A stretch of DNA of 64,000 bases from Caenispirillum bisanense. Lineage in GTDB: Bacteria; Pseudomonadota; Alphaproteobacteria; Rhodospirillales; UBA2165. Location of the stretch: positions 1 through 64,000 of the forward strand of contig CAMDWJ010000014.1 of NCBI GenBank assembly GCA_945877815.1. The letters run 5' to 3'. This document shows positions 51,298 to 62,183 of this stretch, one piece after another (the first letter of the stretch is position 1; each line of letters starts with the position of its first letter). The notes beneath the pieces are model-generated. The model was not told where the DNA came from. It saw only the letters and a list, made by a program, of their open reading frames with translations, and made no database searches. The position numbers were made by a program, and so were the translations under genes.

Positions 51298-54200
51298 TTA
51301 ATCGACATCCTTGCGTCCGAGTGCACGGTCGATTGTTCCCAGCAGGTCGTCGATGACGAAGGGTTTCGTGAGGTAACTGAAAAATCCGGCTTCGGCGCCT
51401 TTTTGGATGTCTTTGGACATGGCCGCCGCGGACAACGCGATCACCGGGATGTTATTGGTCTCCGGTTCGCGTTTCAGTTTGGCCAGCGCTTCGAACCCAT
51501 TCATGCCCGGCAGATTGATATCCATGACGATGATGTCCGGGTGGGTTTCGCGTGCGATGCGGATGCCGTTCTCCGCATCCGTCGCCGACAGTAGCGACAA
51601 ATTTGGGATGTGACTGACGACTTCTTCGAGGAGACGAAGGTTCGACTCGTCGTCCTCGACATAGAGCAGTTTGCGCCGCCCGCCGGTCGACAGTTTGAAG
51701 GCCGGCTCGATTTCCGGGGTATTCACGATTTGCGTTCTGCTTTCTTCGCCATGAGGGTCCGCCGTCGACGGCACCTCGATCCAGAATGTGCTGCCGACGC
51801 CTACCTCGCTCGTAAATCCGATTTTGCCGTCCATGCGTTCGATCAGCTGCTTGGAAATGGCGAGGCCGATGCCCGTTCCTTCGATTCCGCGCTGAGTCGC
51901 ATCGAGCCGGCTGAACGGTTCGAACAATTCGCGTTGGCGCGCCAAGGCGATACCGTTGCCGGTATCCTCGATCGCGATGCGGATCGATCCATCGGGACGT
52001 TCCTCGCAATCGACCGTGACCTTGCCGCCTATCCGATTGAATTTGATGGCGTTGGACAAGAGATTGACCATTGCTTGTTTGAGTCGGACATCGTCGCAAT
52101 GGACGATGAACGGCGACTTCGCGAGCGTTTTGTCGTTGATCGTGATCCGGTTGCGGGCCGCCAGCGATTCCACCAAGCTCAGACATTCCGCGATCACCTT
52201 GTTGAGCGCCAGATCCTTGATGGCCAGCTCGACGCGGCCGGATTCGATACGGCTCAGGTCGAGAATGTCGTTGATCAGATTGAGAAGATGTTGGCCGCTT
52301 TTGAGGATTTGATTGAGCTGGCGCTGTTGGCGTACGCTGACGGGCTCTTTCTTGTTCTGAAGCAGCAGCTGAGTATAGCCGAGCACGGCGTTCATGGGCG
52401 TACGCAACTCGTGGCTCATACTCGACAAAAATTCGGTTTTCGCACGATTGGCCGTTTCGGCATCGAGTTTCGCGCGTTCCAGTGCGGCTTGAATCCGTTT
52501 CTGCGCGGTGATGTCCTGGATGCTGCCGATCAGCTTCAGCGGCTGTCCGTCGGCGTCGTAGGTGTATTCGCCGCTCGTCGTCACATTGCGCTCAACCCCG
52601 TCGGGGCGCACCGCGCGATATTCGAATGAATAACTGCGCTGACGGGTGCGAACCGCATTTTCGAGAACGCGTTGCACGCGACCACGATCGCCCGGATGGA
52701 TGTGCTGCAAGAACCGATCCATGGTGATGGGCGGGCCGGCGGGATCGAGGCCGTGGATGCGATAAAGCTCCTGCGTCCAGTAGAAATAGTCCGTATCGAA
52801 CGTCCGCTCGAAGCTGCCGACATGGGCGAGCCTTTGTGCCGCCTCCAAGGCGAGGCGCGTACGTTCGCGCTCCAATTCGGCGCTTTTGCGTTCGGTGACG
52901 TCGAGCGACATGACGAAGAAACCAACAACCTCGCCATTCTCGTCGCGATCGGGGATCAGCGTCGATTCCGTTTGAACGATCGTTCCGTCGAGGGCCATCA
53001 GATCGTTGCCATGGCGCGTAATTTCGCCTTTCAGCGCGCGCTCGACATAGGGTTGGGACCGTTTTGCCATTTCCGGGCCGAAGACTTCGGCGATGGTGCG
53101 GCCGATCAAAGTATCGAATTCGTCGCCGGCGATGCGTCGGTAGAAGCTGTTCGCGTAACGAAACCGGGTTTCCCTATCGTGGTAGCCGATGAAGGCGGGG
53201 ACGGATTCGGTAGTCAGCCTGAGCAAGTTTTGAATGCCCTCGGCCTCTTGGCGGGCCGATACCTCTGCGGTTTCGTCAACGGTCGTGCCGCGGTATCCGC
53301 CGAAGACGCCGTTGGCGTCGAAGGTGGGTACCCCATTGATGCGCAAATAACGGATGGCCCCCGAGGAATCTTTCGCGCGGCAGCGGAAGTTGCGGATGGG
53401 AACATGATGCTCCATGTCCCTGCGTAGATCGGCCCATTGGGTTTTATCGGCCTCGAAGACAGGCATGTCCCATCGCAGGCGCCCCATCATTCCGCCTTCG
53501 CGCCACATCACGTAACGCTCGCGCGGCGCGGACGTGAAGATAATGCGATGATTTCGGTCCGTTTCCCAAAAACGGTCCGCTGCGGATTGGGCAAAATCGC
53601 GGAAGCGCTGTTCGCTCTCGGTCAACGCGGCTTGCGCTTGCTTGTAGTCGGTTGTGTCGAAGACCGAAATAAGCTCCGCATCGCGATCTTCCCACTCAAT
53701 GATCGTCGCGTAATTCATGGATTGAAATATGCTGTGGTCCAGGCGACGCCGCTGGAATTCCAGCCCACTCTTGCGCCGGTCTTCGCGATCTGCGGTGGCC
53801 CGCCATTGTCGCATCCTTTCGAGATCTTCAGGATGCACGAAAGCAACGGGATTGAGGCCGATCAGTGCTTCGGGCGTCTCTGCGCCGAATAGCTTGGCGG
53901 CGGCGTCGTTGGCAAATCGGACGGCCGCATTCTGGATCACCAGCATGGCATGCGGGGATCGCTCGACGAGCATCCGGTAGCGGCGTTCCCCCTCGCGCAA
54001 GGCATATTCCGCGGCGCGCCGATCTGTATCATCGTCGGCGGTGCCGCGTGCGCCGAGATAGGTTCCGGTTTCGAGGTCGAACACCGGGATGCCGCTGATT
54101 CGAAATGTATGAGCGTGCGATTGCTTGTCGAGAATGACAAAGCGACGATTGCGAAACGCGCGGCGGAAAATGTCGGGTGCGGAAATCGGCGCTTCGTCTT

Positions 54201-54453
54201 CGAAACTGCCGAGTTCGAGGATAGATTTTCCGATCAGTTCGCGCGGGATGAAGCCGAGAATATCGAATACGCGTTCTGAAATGTAGGACAGGCGCAAATC
54301 CGGGTCGATATCCCACACGAGGTCCGAGACAAGACGGGTCAGGTCGTCGAGCCGCTGTTCGAGCTCGATGATCCGAGCCTGATAGGGGGCTATGGCAAAG
54401 GTCAAATCTTCGGATGAAGGACGACTGGGCTTGTCCTGCTCACGCGGCGTCAT
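51298..54453 (-). CDS. Multi-PAS hybrid sensor histidine kinase with C-terminal receiver
   Basis: Repeated PAS/PAC segments, FLSSMSHELRTPMNAVLGYTQLLL H-box, GTGIGLAISKQLIERMDGKIG, REC IIVMDINLPGMNGFEAL. Confidence 0.96.
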   Translation of the reverse strand: MTPREQDKPSRPSSEDLTFAIAPYQARIIELEQRLDDLTRLVSDLVWDIDPDLRLSYISERVFDILGFIPRELIGKSILELGSFEDEAPISAPDIFRRAFRNRRFVILDKQSHAHTFRISGIPVFDLETGTYLGARGTADDDTDRRAAEYALREGERRYRMLVERSPHAMLVIQNAAVRFANDAAAKLFGAETPEALIGLNPVAFVHPEDLERMRQWRATADREDRRKSGLEFQRRRLDHSIFQSMNYATIIEWEDRDAELISVFDTTDYKQAQAALTESEQRFRDFAQSAADRFWETDRNHRIIFTSAPRERYVMWREGGMMGRLRWDMPVFEADKTQWADLRRDMEHHVPIRNFRCRAKDSSGAIRYLRINGVPTFDANGVFGGYRGTTVDETAEVSARQEAEGIQNLLRLTTESVPAFIGYHDRETRFRYANSFYRRIAGDEFDTLIGRTIAEVFGPEMAKRSQPYVERALKGEITRHGNDLMALDGTIVQTESTLIPDRDENGEVVGFFVMSLDVTERKSAELERERTRLALEAAQRLAHVGSFERTFDTDYFYWTQELYRIHGLDPAGPPITMDRFLQHIHPGDRGRVQRVLENAVRTRQRSYSFEYRAVRPDGVERNVTTSGEYTYDADGQPLKLIGSIQDITAQKRIQAALERAKLDAETANRAKTEFLSSMSHELRTPMNAVLGYTQLLLQNKKEPVSVRQQRQLNQILKSGQHLLNLINDILDLSRIESGRVELAIKDLALNKVIAECLSLVESLAARNRITINDKTLAKSPFIVHCDDVRLKQAMVNLLSNAIKFNRIGGKVTVDCEERPDGSIRIAIEDTGNGIALARQRELFEPFSRLDATQRGIEGTGIGLAISKQLIERMDGKIGFTSEVGVGSTFWIEVPSTADPHGEESRTQIVNTPEIEPAFKLSTGGRRKLLYVEDDESNLRLLEEVVSHIPNLSLLSATDAENGIRIARETHPDIIVMDINLPGMNGFEALAKLKREPETNNIPVIALSAAAMSKDIQKGAEAGFFSYLTKPFVIDDLLGTIDRALGRKDVD

Positions 54454-55567
54454 TGCGGGCCTGCTCGACCAGCCTTATCGCGCTAAGGTATTCGGTATTG
54501 CGCAGCCAATGACGTATGACCTCTTCGGCGGTTTCCCGCTTCATCTTGTCGTAAAGCCCCTCTACAGCGACGGGTGGAACCGGTGCTGCGCTCGCGCGGG
54601 TGGCGCGAGCCTTGCTCGTGAGGCGGAAAATCTCGAGGAAATGTTCCTTGGCGAGGCCGAGGGATTTGCAGGTTATGGCGAGGCCTTCCCCGCTGGCTTC
54701 CAAAAGGAAGCGCGTGATCAGGGTGCGACGCAGTCCGGTCGCCTTAACGAGCATGGATACGAAGAGATGAACGTGCCGATCCTTCAATGCTTGGATCAGA
54801 AGTTCGTGATTGATCAATCCGTCGTCATGCAGTTCGGTCGCAAGATCTTTACGTTCATGGGTCGAGGCATCGATCGCGGCCCGTTCGGCGCCGACCAGAC
54901 CGGCATTCTCGAACAAATCGTCGACCGTCGCCGAGTCGAGCTTGAATTTTTGCAATATGTAGCTGCGTAGCGCCGCAGAAACCCACATGAACATCTTCGC
55001 GGCCAGTTCAGGGTCGAGTTCTTCGCGCCGAAGAATAGGTTGCTGGAAGGTGTCGACACGCCTTGATTTCTCGACGAGATAGGCGAGGGTCGATTTCGCG
55101 ATTCGCGCGCCGGAATTTTCAAGCAGGCTCACGATCACGTCCCGGTTTCCCGTCGCCACCAGCTCGCTGGAGACGCGCTCGCTGACGTCGTAGCGCAGCG
55201 CGACGGCCAGTTGATGTTCAAAGGCGCGGTTACGGATGATCTCGACCAGATCGGCGTCTTTGAGCGCGTGGCACCGCGTCAGGATGGGGTATGCGACCTC
55301 GATGGTGTCGTCGGCGAGGATGCGGGCAAGCTCGCGCGGCACATCGGCCCGTTCGGCGACTTGCGCCGAAATGATCTCGCGCACCGCCCTTTCGGTTTCG
55401 CGCACCAAATGCTGAAGGATTCCGTACATCAAGGTTTTTTCGCGATCGCTCAGATTGCGATTTTGATCCTCGAAAAGATCCGCGATCGTGTCCGCCAATT
55501 GCGACCGCCCCGATTTGGATCGGTCGCGTGCCATTGCGAGCAATTGATTGGCGTCGAAGTCTTTCAT
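54440..55567 (-). CDS. DUF2336 family protein
   Basis: DFDANQLLAMARDRSKSGRSQLADTIADLFED..LSDREKTLMYGILQHLVRETERAVRE. Confidence 0.85.
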   Translation of the reverse strand: MKDFDANQLLAMARDRSKSGRSQLADTIADLFEDQNRNLSDREKTLMYGILQHLVRETERAVREIISAQVAERADVPRELARILADDTIEVAYPILTRCHALKDADLVEIIRNRAFEHQLAVALRYDVSERVSSELVATGNRDVIVSLLENSGARIAKSTLAYLVEKSRRVDTFQQPILRREELDPELAAKMFMWVSAALRSYILQKFKLDSATVDDLFENAGLVGAERAAIDASTHERKDLATELHDDGLINHELLIQALKDRHVHLFVSMLVKATGLRRTLITRFLLEASGEGLAITCKSLGLAKEHFLEIFRLTSKARATRASAAPVPPVAVEGLYDKMKRETAEEVIRHWLRNTEYLSAIRLVEQARNDAA

Positions 55568-55599
55568 CGTATTCGCTGCTCCTTAACGGGGCGGCTGAG

Positions 55600-56598
55600 T
55601 CAGTTTATTCCGGGCAGTTTAAAGACCTGTCCGGGGAAAATCAGGTTCGCGTCTTTGATCTGGTCGCGGTTTTCATTGAAAATCGAGGTGAACTTGAAGC
55701 CATCACCATAGGTGCTGCGTGCGATACGCCACAGACTGTTGCCATCCTTCACGACGACGAGCGATCCGGGCTTCACGTCCTTGAGAGGTTCGAGGCGCGC
55801 GAATTGTACTTCCAAGCGCGCGACGACTTTGCCGTCCGCTTGGATTTGGTCGGCGCGCAGCACGTAGTTCCCGGTGCCCACCGGCTTGCTTGGCTTGAAC
55901 GACCATTGACCGCGTGCGTCGGATTGAACGCGCCCAAGAAATTGGTTGTCGAGATAGAGCTGCACGAGACTGCCGGGCGGCGCTTTCCCGACGATGTCGA
56001 GCATCCCGGCCGCGTCGTAATCGACAGCATCGACGGCAAATTTCAAGACGCCCGCCTGGCCCGTCGGATCTTCTCCCGGCCGTTGCAGGATTTCGACCGA
56101 ACCGGGCTGCCCTTCTTTGGGAACACGCATCGCGACGGCTTGGTTTTCCGATCCGCGCTCCGGCACGATGACCACGACATCGGACGAGGAGGGAATACCG
56201 CTTTCGTCCTTTTCGCGCATGATCAGCGACAATCTTCGATTTCCGGGTGCCAGGGGTGTTTCGGGCACGAACACCCATTCGCCACGGCGATCGCTCTCGA
56301 CCTCGCCGATTTTCTTGTCGCCGTCGTAGATTTCAACGCGCGCACCGGGTTTGGCGCGTCCCGCCATGACCGTATCGCCCTGGGGATTGACGCGCACGAC
56401 GTCGAATGACGGCGCATCGGTTGCGTTCCCCGCCGGTTGCACGGCGGGTGCGGCAGGTTTGGCTGTTTCACCGCGTTCGGCGGTCACCGTCGTGCGGCGC
56501 GAGGAACCCTCGTCGCCCCAATCCAACGTGAAATTGAGGACAATTGCCGCGGCCACAACGAAAACGCCCAGTATCGAAATCAGAACCGGTTTGTTCAC
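55600..56598 (-). CDS. LysM-domain, Ig-like repeat protein with N-terminal TM (GTG start proposed)
   Basis: VNKPVLISILGVFVVAAAIVLNF TM; C-terminal LysM VVKDGNSLWRIARSTYGDGFKFTSIFNENRDQIKDANLIFPGQVFKLP. Confidence 0.85.
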   Translation of the reverse strand: MNKPVLISILGVFVVAAAIVLNFTLDWGDEGSSRRTTVTAERGETAKPAAPAVQPAGNATDAPSFDVVRVNPQGDTVMAGRAKPGARVEIYDGDKKIGEVESDRRGEWVFVPETPLAPGNRRLSLIMREKDESGIPSSSDVVVIVPERGSENQAVAMRVPKEGQPGSVEILQRPGEDPTGQAGVLKFAVDAVDYDAAGMLDIVGKAPPGSLVQLYLDNQFLGRVQSDARGQWSFKPSKPVGTGNYVLRADQIQADGKVVARLEVQFARLEPLKDVKPGSLVVVKDGNSLWRIARSTYGDGFKFTSIFNENRDQIKDANLIFPGQVFKLPGIN

Positions 56599-56681
56599 AA
56601 GGTTTGCCTGCACCACCAATGATGGCTTCACCCTAATACCTCGGAAATCCGGGCGCAACGGCGGTCGGTGGGGGCCGGAGG

Positions 56682-57524
56682 TTAACTTGCCTCGAAGTTT
56701 ACGCCGACATGGGCCGCCAGCGCTGCAAGCACAATGGGTAGGAGCGACGCGACGGCAGCCAGAACGGGTATCAGCCAACGTCGCCGCCCTTTCCGGTCTG
56801 CGAGCAGTTTTCTGACCGGCGCATCGGAGAAGAAGATAAAGCCGAGTATGAGCAAGGCGGGCACCATCGCATGCGTTGACATTGCCAGCCGCACGCCCGT
56901 GACAAGAAGCGCACCGGCGCCCGTCAGCATCAAAGTCATGCCGAATCGCATCGTCGGATTGATCCAATTCAGCACGAAATATCCGGCGGCCGCCGCCGCG
57001 AGTTGGAAGGCCAGCGTGGTTTCAAGGCCGGCCGCCCAGGCGGCGGCACCCAGGCCGGCCGCAGCAAGCGCCAGCATTGCCGAGGCGACCGGCGATGCGT
57101 CCTTGGCGACAACGTAAAGGCGCGCAACCACGGTGACCCAGGCGCCCAGCAGAACGAGCGTCCAGATATCGAATGCGATGCGCAACGAATAGACGGCGCC
57201 GAGCCCAAAGAATATCGCGATGCCGAGGTCCAGCCGCGGCATGGTCCGCTCGATCTTGGTGCGCAGGAAATCGATCGGCACGCCGATCAGAAGCCCGGCC
57301 GCGATCATGTAGAACATATTGTTGTCGTCGCCCGACGGCGGGAAAAGGATTGCGCCCAATTCATAGGCCGAAGTCCAGGCGAAGACGATGCCGAGTGCCG
57401 CGCCGGTCGTCTGCTCACCCCGATTGCCGGCGCCGACCCAGCGGATCAACCCAGCGAGGATCAGGGTCGCGACAAAGGGAATGGCAAAATAGCGGACGAT
57501 CGGATCGTTCAGGACCGCGGGCAT
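56682..57524 (-). CDS. Hypothetical polytopic membrane protein
   Basis: 280 aa with multiple hydrophobic segments. Confidence 0.7.
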   Translation of the reverse strand: MPAVLNDPIVRYFAIPFVATLILAGLIRWVGAGNRGEQTTGAALGIVFAWTSAYELGAILFPPSGDDNNMFYMIAAGLLIGVPIDFLRTKIERTMPRLDLGIAIFFGLGAVYSLRIAFDIWTLVLLGAWVTVVARLYVVAKDASPVASAMLALAAAGLGAAAWAAGLETTLAFQLAAAAAGYFVLNWINPTMRFGMTLMLTGAGALLVTGVRLAMSTHAMVPALLILGFIFFSDAPVRKLLADRKGRRRWLIPVLAAVASLLPIVLAALAAHVGVNFEAS

Positions 57525-57542
57525 GACGATCTAATGAACGCG

Positions 57543-58469
57543 TTATTGGGCTTTGGCGGCGCGCGGCGGCGTACGGACCGGTGGCAACGATTTGAGGAAG
57601 ACGGCGATGGCCATGCGGTCCTCCTCGGTCAGCTTGCTTGTATTCGCGACGACCTCGCCCATGCTGGCGCTGACGACGTCGCCTTCGGGCGTAAGGCCCG
57701 ACGACAGCGTCTCGGCGATCTCGTCGAGCGCCCATTTACCGATGCCCGTCTGCTCGTCCGGGGTGATGTTGGGCACCGAGCCGCCTTCAGGACCAGTGGG
57801 CGAGCCGCCGAGTTCTCGATCGCGCCGGGTCGCACCCAAAATATTACGTTCGGTGTGACATTCGCCGCAATGGGTCGCCGCGCGTACGAGGTAGGAGCCG
57901 CGGTTCCATTGCGCATCGTGCGCGGGATCGGGCGCAAGCGGCCCCTTGTCCAGGAACAACAGCTTCCAGCCGACCATGGTAAAGCGGAAGCCGAAGGGGA
58001 ATTTGATGTCGTGCGGGATATCGGCGCGCGCCACGGCGGGCCGTGAAAAGATATATGCCTTGATGTCCAGGATGTCGCGGTCGGTCATCTTGGTGAAGGA
58101 CGTATAGGGGAAGACCGGGAAATAATGTTCGCCCGCCGGCGAAACGCCGTCGCGCAACGCGCGCAGGAAATCTGCGTCGGTCCAATTGCCGATGCCGTGG
58201 GTTTTATCCGGCGTGATGTTGGGGCCGTAATAGGTCCCGAACGGGGTGTGCAACGGACCGCCGCCGGCGAGCTTCTCGCCTTTGTTCTTGGTATCGGTAT
58301 GGCAACCTTCGCAGCCGGCGGCGATATAGAGATATTGCCCGCGCTCGATCGCGGCCGGGTCTTGCGCAAAGGCAGGCGAGGCGAGGGTCATGACACCCGC
58401 CGCGACCGCACATAAAAATGGCACCAACGCTTTCATCATGGAAGCGTTGGTGCCATGAAACGCGATCAA
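57543..58469 (-). CDS. Diheme cytochrome c
   Basis: Two CXXCH motifs: AAGCEGCHTDTKN and ATHCGECHTERN; signal peptide. Confidence 0.93.
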   Translation of the reverse strand: MIAFHGTNASMMKALVPFLCAVAAGVMTLASPAFAQDPAAIERGQYLYIAAGCEGCHTDTKNKGEKLAGGGPLHTPFGTYYGPNITPDKTHGIGNWTDADFLRALRDGVSPAGEHYFPVFPYTSFTKMTDRDILDIKAYIFSRPAVARADIPHDIKFPFGFRFTMVGWKLLFLDKGPLAPDPAHDAQWNRGSYLVRAATHCGECHTERNILGATRRDRELGGSPTGPEGGSVPNITPDEQTGIGKWALDEIAETLSSGLTPEGDVVSASMGEVVANTSKLTEEDRMAIAVFLKSLPPVRTPPRAAKAQ

Positions 58470-58504
58470 AGGGAAGGCGGTTTGATGAACCGTCGATTCC
58501 CGCC

Positions 58505-58957
58505 TTATTGCTTAGCCGGCCCGCGATAGACGTCGTGGCAGACATTGCAGGCCGCGACGACATTCTTCACATGACCTTTGGTGCCATCGAGATCGCCCTT
58601 TTCGGAGCTGGCGACGGCGGAGGCGGCATGCGTTTGGGCGGCCGTCAATTTTGCCTTGAAATCGTCGTTCATCGACCAGATTTCAGGCTTGGCGCGCGAT
58701 TCGGGCGTCATCGAGCCGGCGGGGAAAAGGCCGCCCAGCTTTTGCAGATTGGCCTGGATCAGCTTGGCATCTTCGACCGTCGCCTTGGCGTCGTCGGCCT
58801 TATTGATGCGGCCGGCGGCACCGCCCATTCCCTTCATCAGGGCGGAACGCTCCTTAACGGACGCTGCGGCGTCCTGGGCCTGGCCCTGGGTCGCGAAGCC
58901 GGTCGCGAGCAGCGCAACGGCCGCCGCCGCGATCATGGTGGTGGACAAAAATTTCAT
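58505..58957 (-). CDS. Cytochrome c'-like protein
   Basis: Signal peptide; C-terminal VVAACNVCHDVYRG heme motif. Confidence 0.92.
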   Translation of the reverse strand: MKFLSTTMIAAAAVALLATGFATQGQAQDAAASVKERSALMKGMGGAAGRINKADDAKATVEDAKLIQANLQKLGGLFPAGSMTPESRAKPEIWSMNDDFKAKLTAAQTHAASAVASSEKGDLDGTKGHVKNVVAACNVCHDVYRGPAKQ

Positions 58958-59052
58958 TCAATCTCTCCTGCGCGAGCATAGCCGTATGGGTTTACGGCGT
59001 CCTGGGGTAAACAATGACCGGGCAATTCTATTCCGGCAAGATGGAGCGAATT

Positions 59053-59637
59053 ATGAACCATATTGGCTCGGTCGCGGTTTTTTGCGGTTCTCGCCCCGGT
59101 GCGCGGCCGGCTTTCCGGCAGGCCGCCGAGGCGTTCGGCGATATTCTCGCCCGCGCCGGGGTCGGGCTCGTCTATGGCGGCGGCCGCGTCGGCCTGATGG
59201 GTATCATCGCCGATCGGGTCCTGTCGGGCGGTGGGCACGTCGTCGGTGTGATCCCGGATTTCCTGATGGAGCGCGAGGTCGGCCATGGCAGCGTGAGCGA
59301 GCTGATCCGCGTGCCCACCATGCATGAGCGCAAATACAAGATGTTCGACCGCGCCGATGGGTTCGTGGTTCTGCCGGGCGGGCTCGGCACGCTCGAAGAG
59401 GCGATGGAGATCATCACCTGGAAACAGCTGCATCTGCATGCCAAGCCGATCGTATTGCTGGATACGGAGGGTTATTGGCAGCCGCTCTTACGTGTGTGCG
59501 AATCGGTCATCGCCGAAGGGTTTGCCCACGACCGCATTCGCGATCTCTTCACGCTCGTCGCAACCCCTGAAGAGGTGCTGCCGGCTCTCGCGCTACAGCC
59601 GGGTCCGGACCGCATCGTTCTGGAAAGTCATCTATAA
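59053..59637 (+). CDS. LOG-family (TIGR00730-like) Rossmann-fold protein
   Basis: [72 protein letters not shown]. Confidence 0.95.
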   Translation: MNHIGSVAVFCGSRPGARPAFRQAAEAFGDILARAGVGLVYGGGRVGLMGIIADRVLSGGGHVVGVIPDFLMEREVGHGSVSELIRVPTMHERKYKMFDRADGFVVLPGGLGTLEEAMEIITWKQLHLHAKPIVLLDTEGYWQPLLRVCESVIAEGFAHDRIRDLFTLVATPEEVLPALALQPGPDRIVLESHL

Positions 59638-59783
59638 GGCCAAACAGCCCTGGGGCCTCGCCCAAATCCGGGCTTGCGGCTTTGGGCCTCAGTCCTCTTG
59701 AATTGCCGAAATCGCCCCCGTATGGTCCCGGCCTCCGCAGGGGGAATGTTGCCGTCGTCCATTGCTGGGGAGTCGTATTAGAA

Positions 59784-60998
59784 ATGAGCAAGATCAAAGT
59801 CGCCAAGCCCGTCGTCGAGCTCGACGGCGACGAAATGACGCGGATCATCTGGAAGTTCATCAAGGACAAGCTGATCCTGCCATACCTCGATATCGATCTG
59901 CTCTATTACGATCTCGGGATGGAAAAGCGCGACGAGACCAACGACCAGATCACGATCGATGCGGCCAACGCGATCCTCAAACACGGCGTCGGCGTCAAAT
60001 GCGCGACCATCACCCCGGACGAGGCGCGGGTGAAGGAATTCAACCTCAAGGAAATGTATCGTTCGCCCAACGGCACCATCCGCAACATCATGGATGGAAC
60101 GATTTTCCGCGCCCCCATCATTTGCAAGAACGTGCCGCGCCTGGTGCCGGGCTGGACCAAGCCCATCGTCATCGGCCGTCACGGCTTCGGCGATCAATAC
60201 CGCGCCACCGATTTCGTCGTCCCCGGCCCGGGTACGCTGACCATCAAGTTCGTGCCCAAGGACGGCGGCCCGACGATCGAGAAAAAGGTGTTCGATTTCC
60301 CGGGCGGTGGCCCCGCCATGGCGATGTACAATCTCGACGAATCGATCCGCGGGTTCGCGCGCGCCTGTATGGCCTATTCGGTCGATCTCGGCTGGCCGCT
60401 GTACCTTTCGACCAAGAACACGATCCTCAAGGCCTATGACGGCCGCTTTAAGGACCTGTTCCAGGAAGTCTTCGATACCGAATTCAAGGCCAAGTTCGCC
60501 GAGAAGAAGATCACCTACGAGCATCGCCTGATCGACGATATGGTCGCCTCCGCGCTCAAGTGGGAAGGCGCGTTCGTTTGGGCCTGCAAGAACTACGACG
60601 GCGACGTGCAGTCCGACACTCTGGCTCAGGGCTTCGGCAGCTTGGGCATGATGACCTCGGTCCTTATGGCGCCGGACGGCAAGTCGGTAGAAGCCGAGGC
60701 GGCGCACGGCACGGTCACGCGCCACTATCGCCAGCACCAGCAGGGCAAGGAAACCTCGACCAATCCGATCGCCTCGATCTTCGCCTGGACGCGCGGTCTC
60801 GCCTGGCGCGGCAAGTTCGACAACACTCCGGATGTCGTCAGATTCGCCGAAACCCTGGAAAAGGTCTGCGTCGATACCGTCGAAGCCGGCTTCATGACCA
60901 AGGATCTGGCCATCCTGATCGGCCCCGATCAGTCTTGGATGACGACCCAGAAGTTCCTCGACAAGCTCGATGCGGGCCTCAAGGTCGCGATGAAATAG
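59784..60998 (+). CDS. icd: Dimeric-type NADP-dependent isocitrate dehydrogenase
   Basis: [69 protein letters not shown]. Confidence 0.97.
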   Translation: MSKIKVAKPVVELDGDEMTRIIWKFIKDKLILPYLDIDLLYYDLGMEKRDETNDQITIDAANAILKHGVGVKCATITPDEARVKEFNLKEMYRSPNGTIRNIMDGTIFRAPIICKNVPRLVPGWTKPIVIGRHGFGDQYRATDFVVPGPGTLTIKFVPKDGGPTIEKKVFDFPGGGPAMAMYNLDESIRGFARACMAYSVDLGWPLYLSTKNTILKAYDGRFKDLFQEVFDTEFKAKFAEKKITYEHRLIDDMVASALKWEGAFVWACKNYDGDVQSDTLAQGFGSLGMMTSVLMAPDGKSVEAEAAHGTVTRHYRQHQQGKETSTNPIASIFAWTRGLAWRGKFDNTPDVVRFAETLEKVCVDTVEAGFMTKDLAILIGPDQSWMTTQKFLDKLDAGLKVAMK

Positions 60999-61011
60999 GA
61001 TAGCCAAAAGT

Positions 61012-61049
61012 TATCCGCATGTTATAACTTTCGATATAACATGCGGATA
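61012..61049. promoter_or_regulatory. Perfect 15-bp inverted repeat (TATCCGCATGTTATA-N8-TATAACATGCGGATA), candidate operator or bifunctional icd terminator
   Basis: Arms 61012-61026 and 61035-61049 exact reverse complements, between the icd stop and the AbrB-like start. Confidence 0.85.
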
Positions 61050-61054
61050 CGGCA

Positions 61055-61279
61055 ATGAACTCCATCACGCTTCGCAAGATCGGCAATTCTCTCGGTTTCA
61101 TCGTCCCTAAGGGCGATCTCGATGCGCTCGGGCTCAGCGAGGGCGACAAGATGGTCCTCGTGCGCGGACCGGATGGTCTGCGCCTGATCCCCTACGATCC
61201 GAAGTTCGCCGACGCTGTCGAGGACGCCTGCGGCTACATGCGCCGCCATCGCGACGCCATGCGCGAGCTCGCGAAGTAG
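61055..61279 (+). CDS. AbrB/MazE-like antitoxin
   Basis: MNSITLRKIGNSLGFIVPKGDLDALGLSEGDKMVLVRGPDGLRLIPYD. Confidence 0.9.
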   Translation: MNSITLRKIGNSLGFIVPKGDLDALGLSEGDKMVLVRGPDGLRLIPYDPKFADAVEDACGYMRRHRDAMRELAK

Positions 61280-61285
61280 CTCTCA

Positions 61286-61684
61286 ATGCCGGAGCCGTAC
61301 TGGGTCTCGGCGGACCTCGCCGAGGTTCTGCACGGCGAACAATTGGCGCTTTTCGGCGGCGGTAGCGGCCTGCGCGACCGGGGGCTGCTTGAAAGTGCCA
61401 TCGCCCGCCCGCAGAACAAATATGCCGATGAACCAGATAGCGAATTGCCTGCGCTGGCGGCTTCGCTCGCTTACGGGGTGATCCGCAATCACCCCTTCGT
61501 CGATGGCAACAAGCGGACCGGCGATCTGTGTATTCGCGCCTTTATGTTCTTGAACGGCTTCGAATTCGAACCCGCCCAGACGGAGGAAGTCGCGATTATC
61601 CAAGGGATGGCCGCTGGCGAGGTGTCCGAGGGCGAACTGGCGGCCTGGATCGCCGCCAATTCCATGGCCAAAACTGGCCTGTGA
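61286..61684 (+). CDS. Doc-family (Fic-fold) toxin
   Basis: GLRDRGLLESAIARPQNKYADEP..; Fic motif HPFVDGNKRTG. Confidence 0.93.
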   Translation: MPEPYWVSADLAEVLHGEQLALFGGGSGLRDRGLLESAIARPQNKYADEPDSELPALAASLAYGVIRNHPFVDGNKRTGDLCIRAFMFLNGFEFEPAQTEEVAIIQGMAAGEVSEGELAAWIAANSMAKTGL

Positions 61685-61764
61685 ACGCAGTCTAAGCCTT
61701 GACGAAGCGGGCGGGGGCCCCTAAAACCCTCGCTCCGCGCCACTTCAGCAGAACGGATAGTATC

Positions 61765-62061
61765 ATGTCACGACGTTGCGAAATCACCGGCAAGGGCGTT
61801 CTCGCCGGCAACAACGTGAGCCACGCGAACAACAAGTCGCGCCGCCGCTATCTGCCGAATGTGCAAAAGCGCATGCTCTACAGCGACGTTCTGGGCCCGA
61901 TCCGCATGGATTGCACCCCGGCCGGCCTGCGTACGGTCGAGCATAACGGCGGCCTCGATGCCTTTTTGCTGAGCACGTCGGACACCAAGCTTCCGCCCGA
62001 AAGCCTGAAGATTAAGCGCCGTCTGGTGAAGGCGCTGGCCAAGCGGGCGGCCGCCGCCTAG
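61765..62061 (+). CDS. rpmB: 50S ribosomal protein L28
   Basis: [35 protein letters not shown]. Confidence 0.97.
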   Translation: MSRRCEITGKGVLAGNNVSHANNKSRRRYLPNVQKRMLYSDVLGPIRMDCTPAGLRTVEHNGGLDAFLLSTSDTKLPPESLKIKRRLVKALAKRAAAA

Positions 62062-62183
62062 CCTTGCTCTCGGCTTTTTGGGCCTTTACGGCTTCATTAC
62101 CAACATCGTCTACGGTTATCCCGGATGATTCGGCGCACGCCGAAGGGCTATACTGCGTCCGGACATGCCTAAGAGGGTAACAC

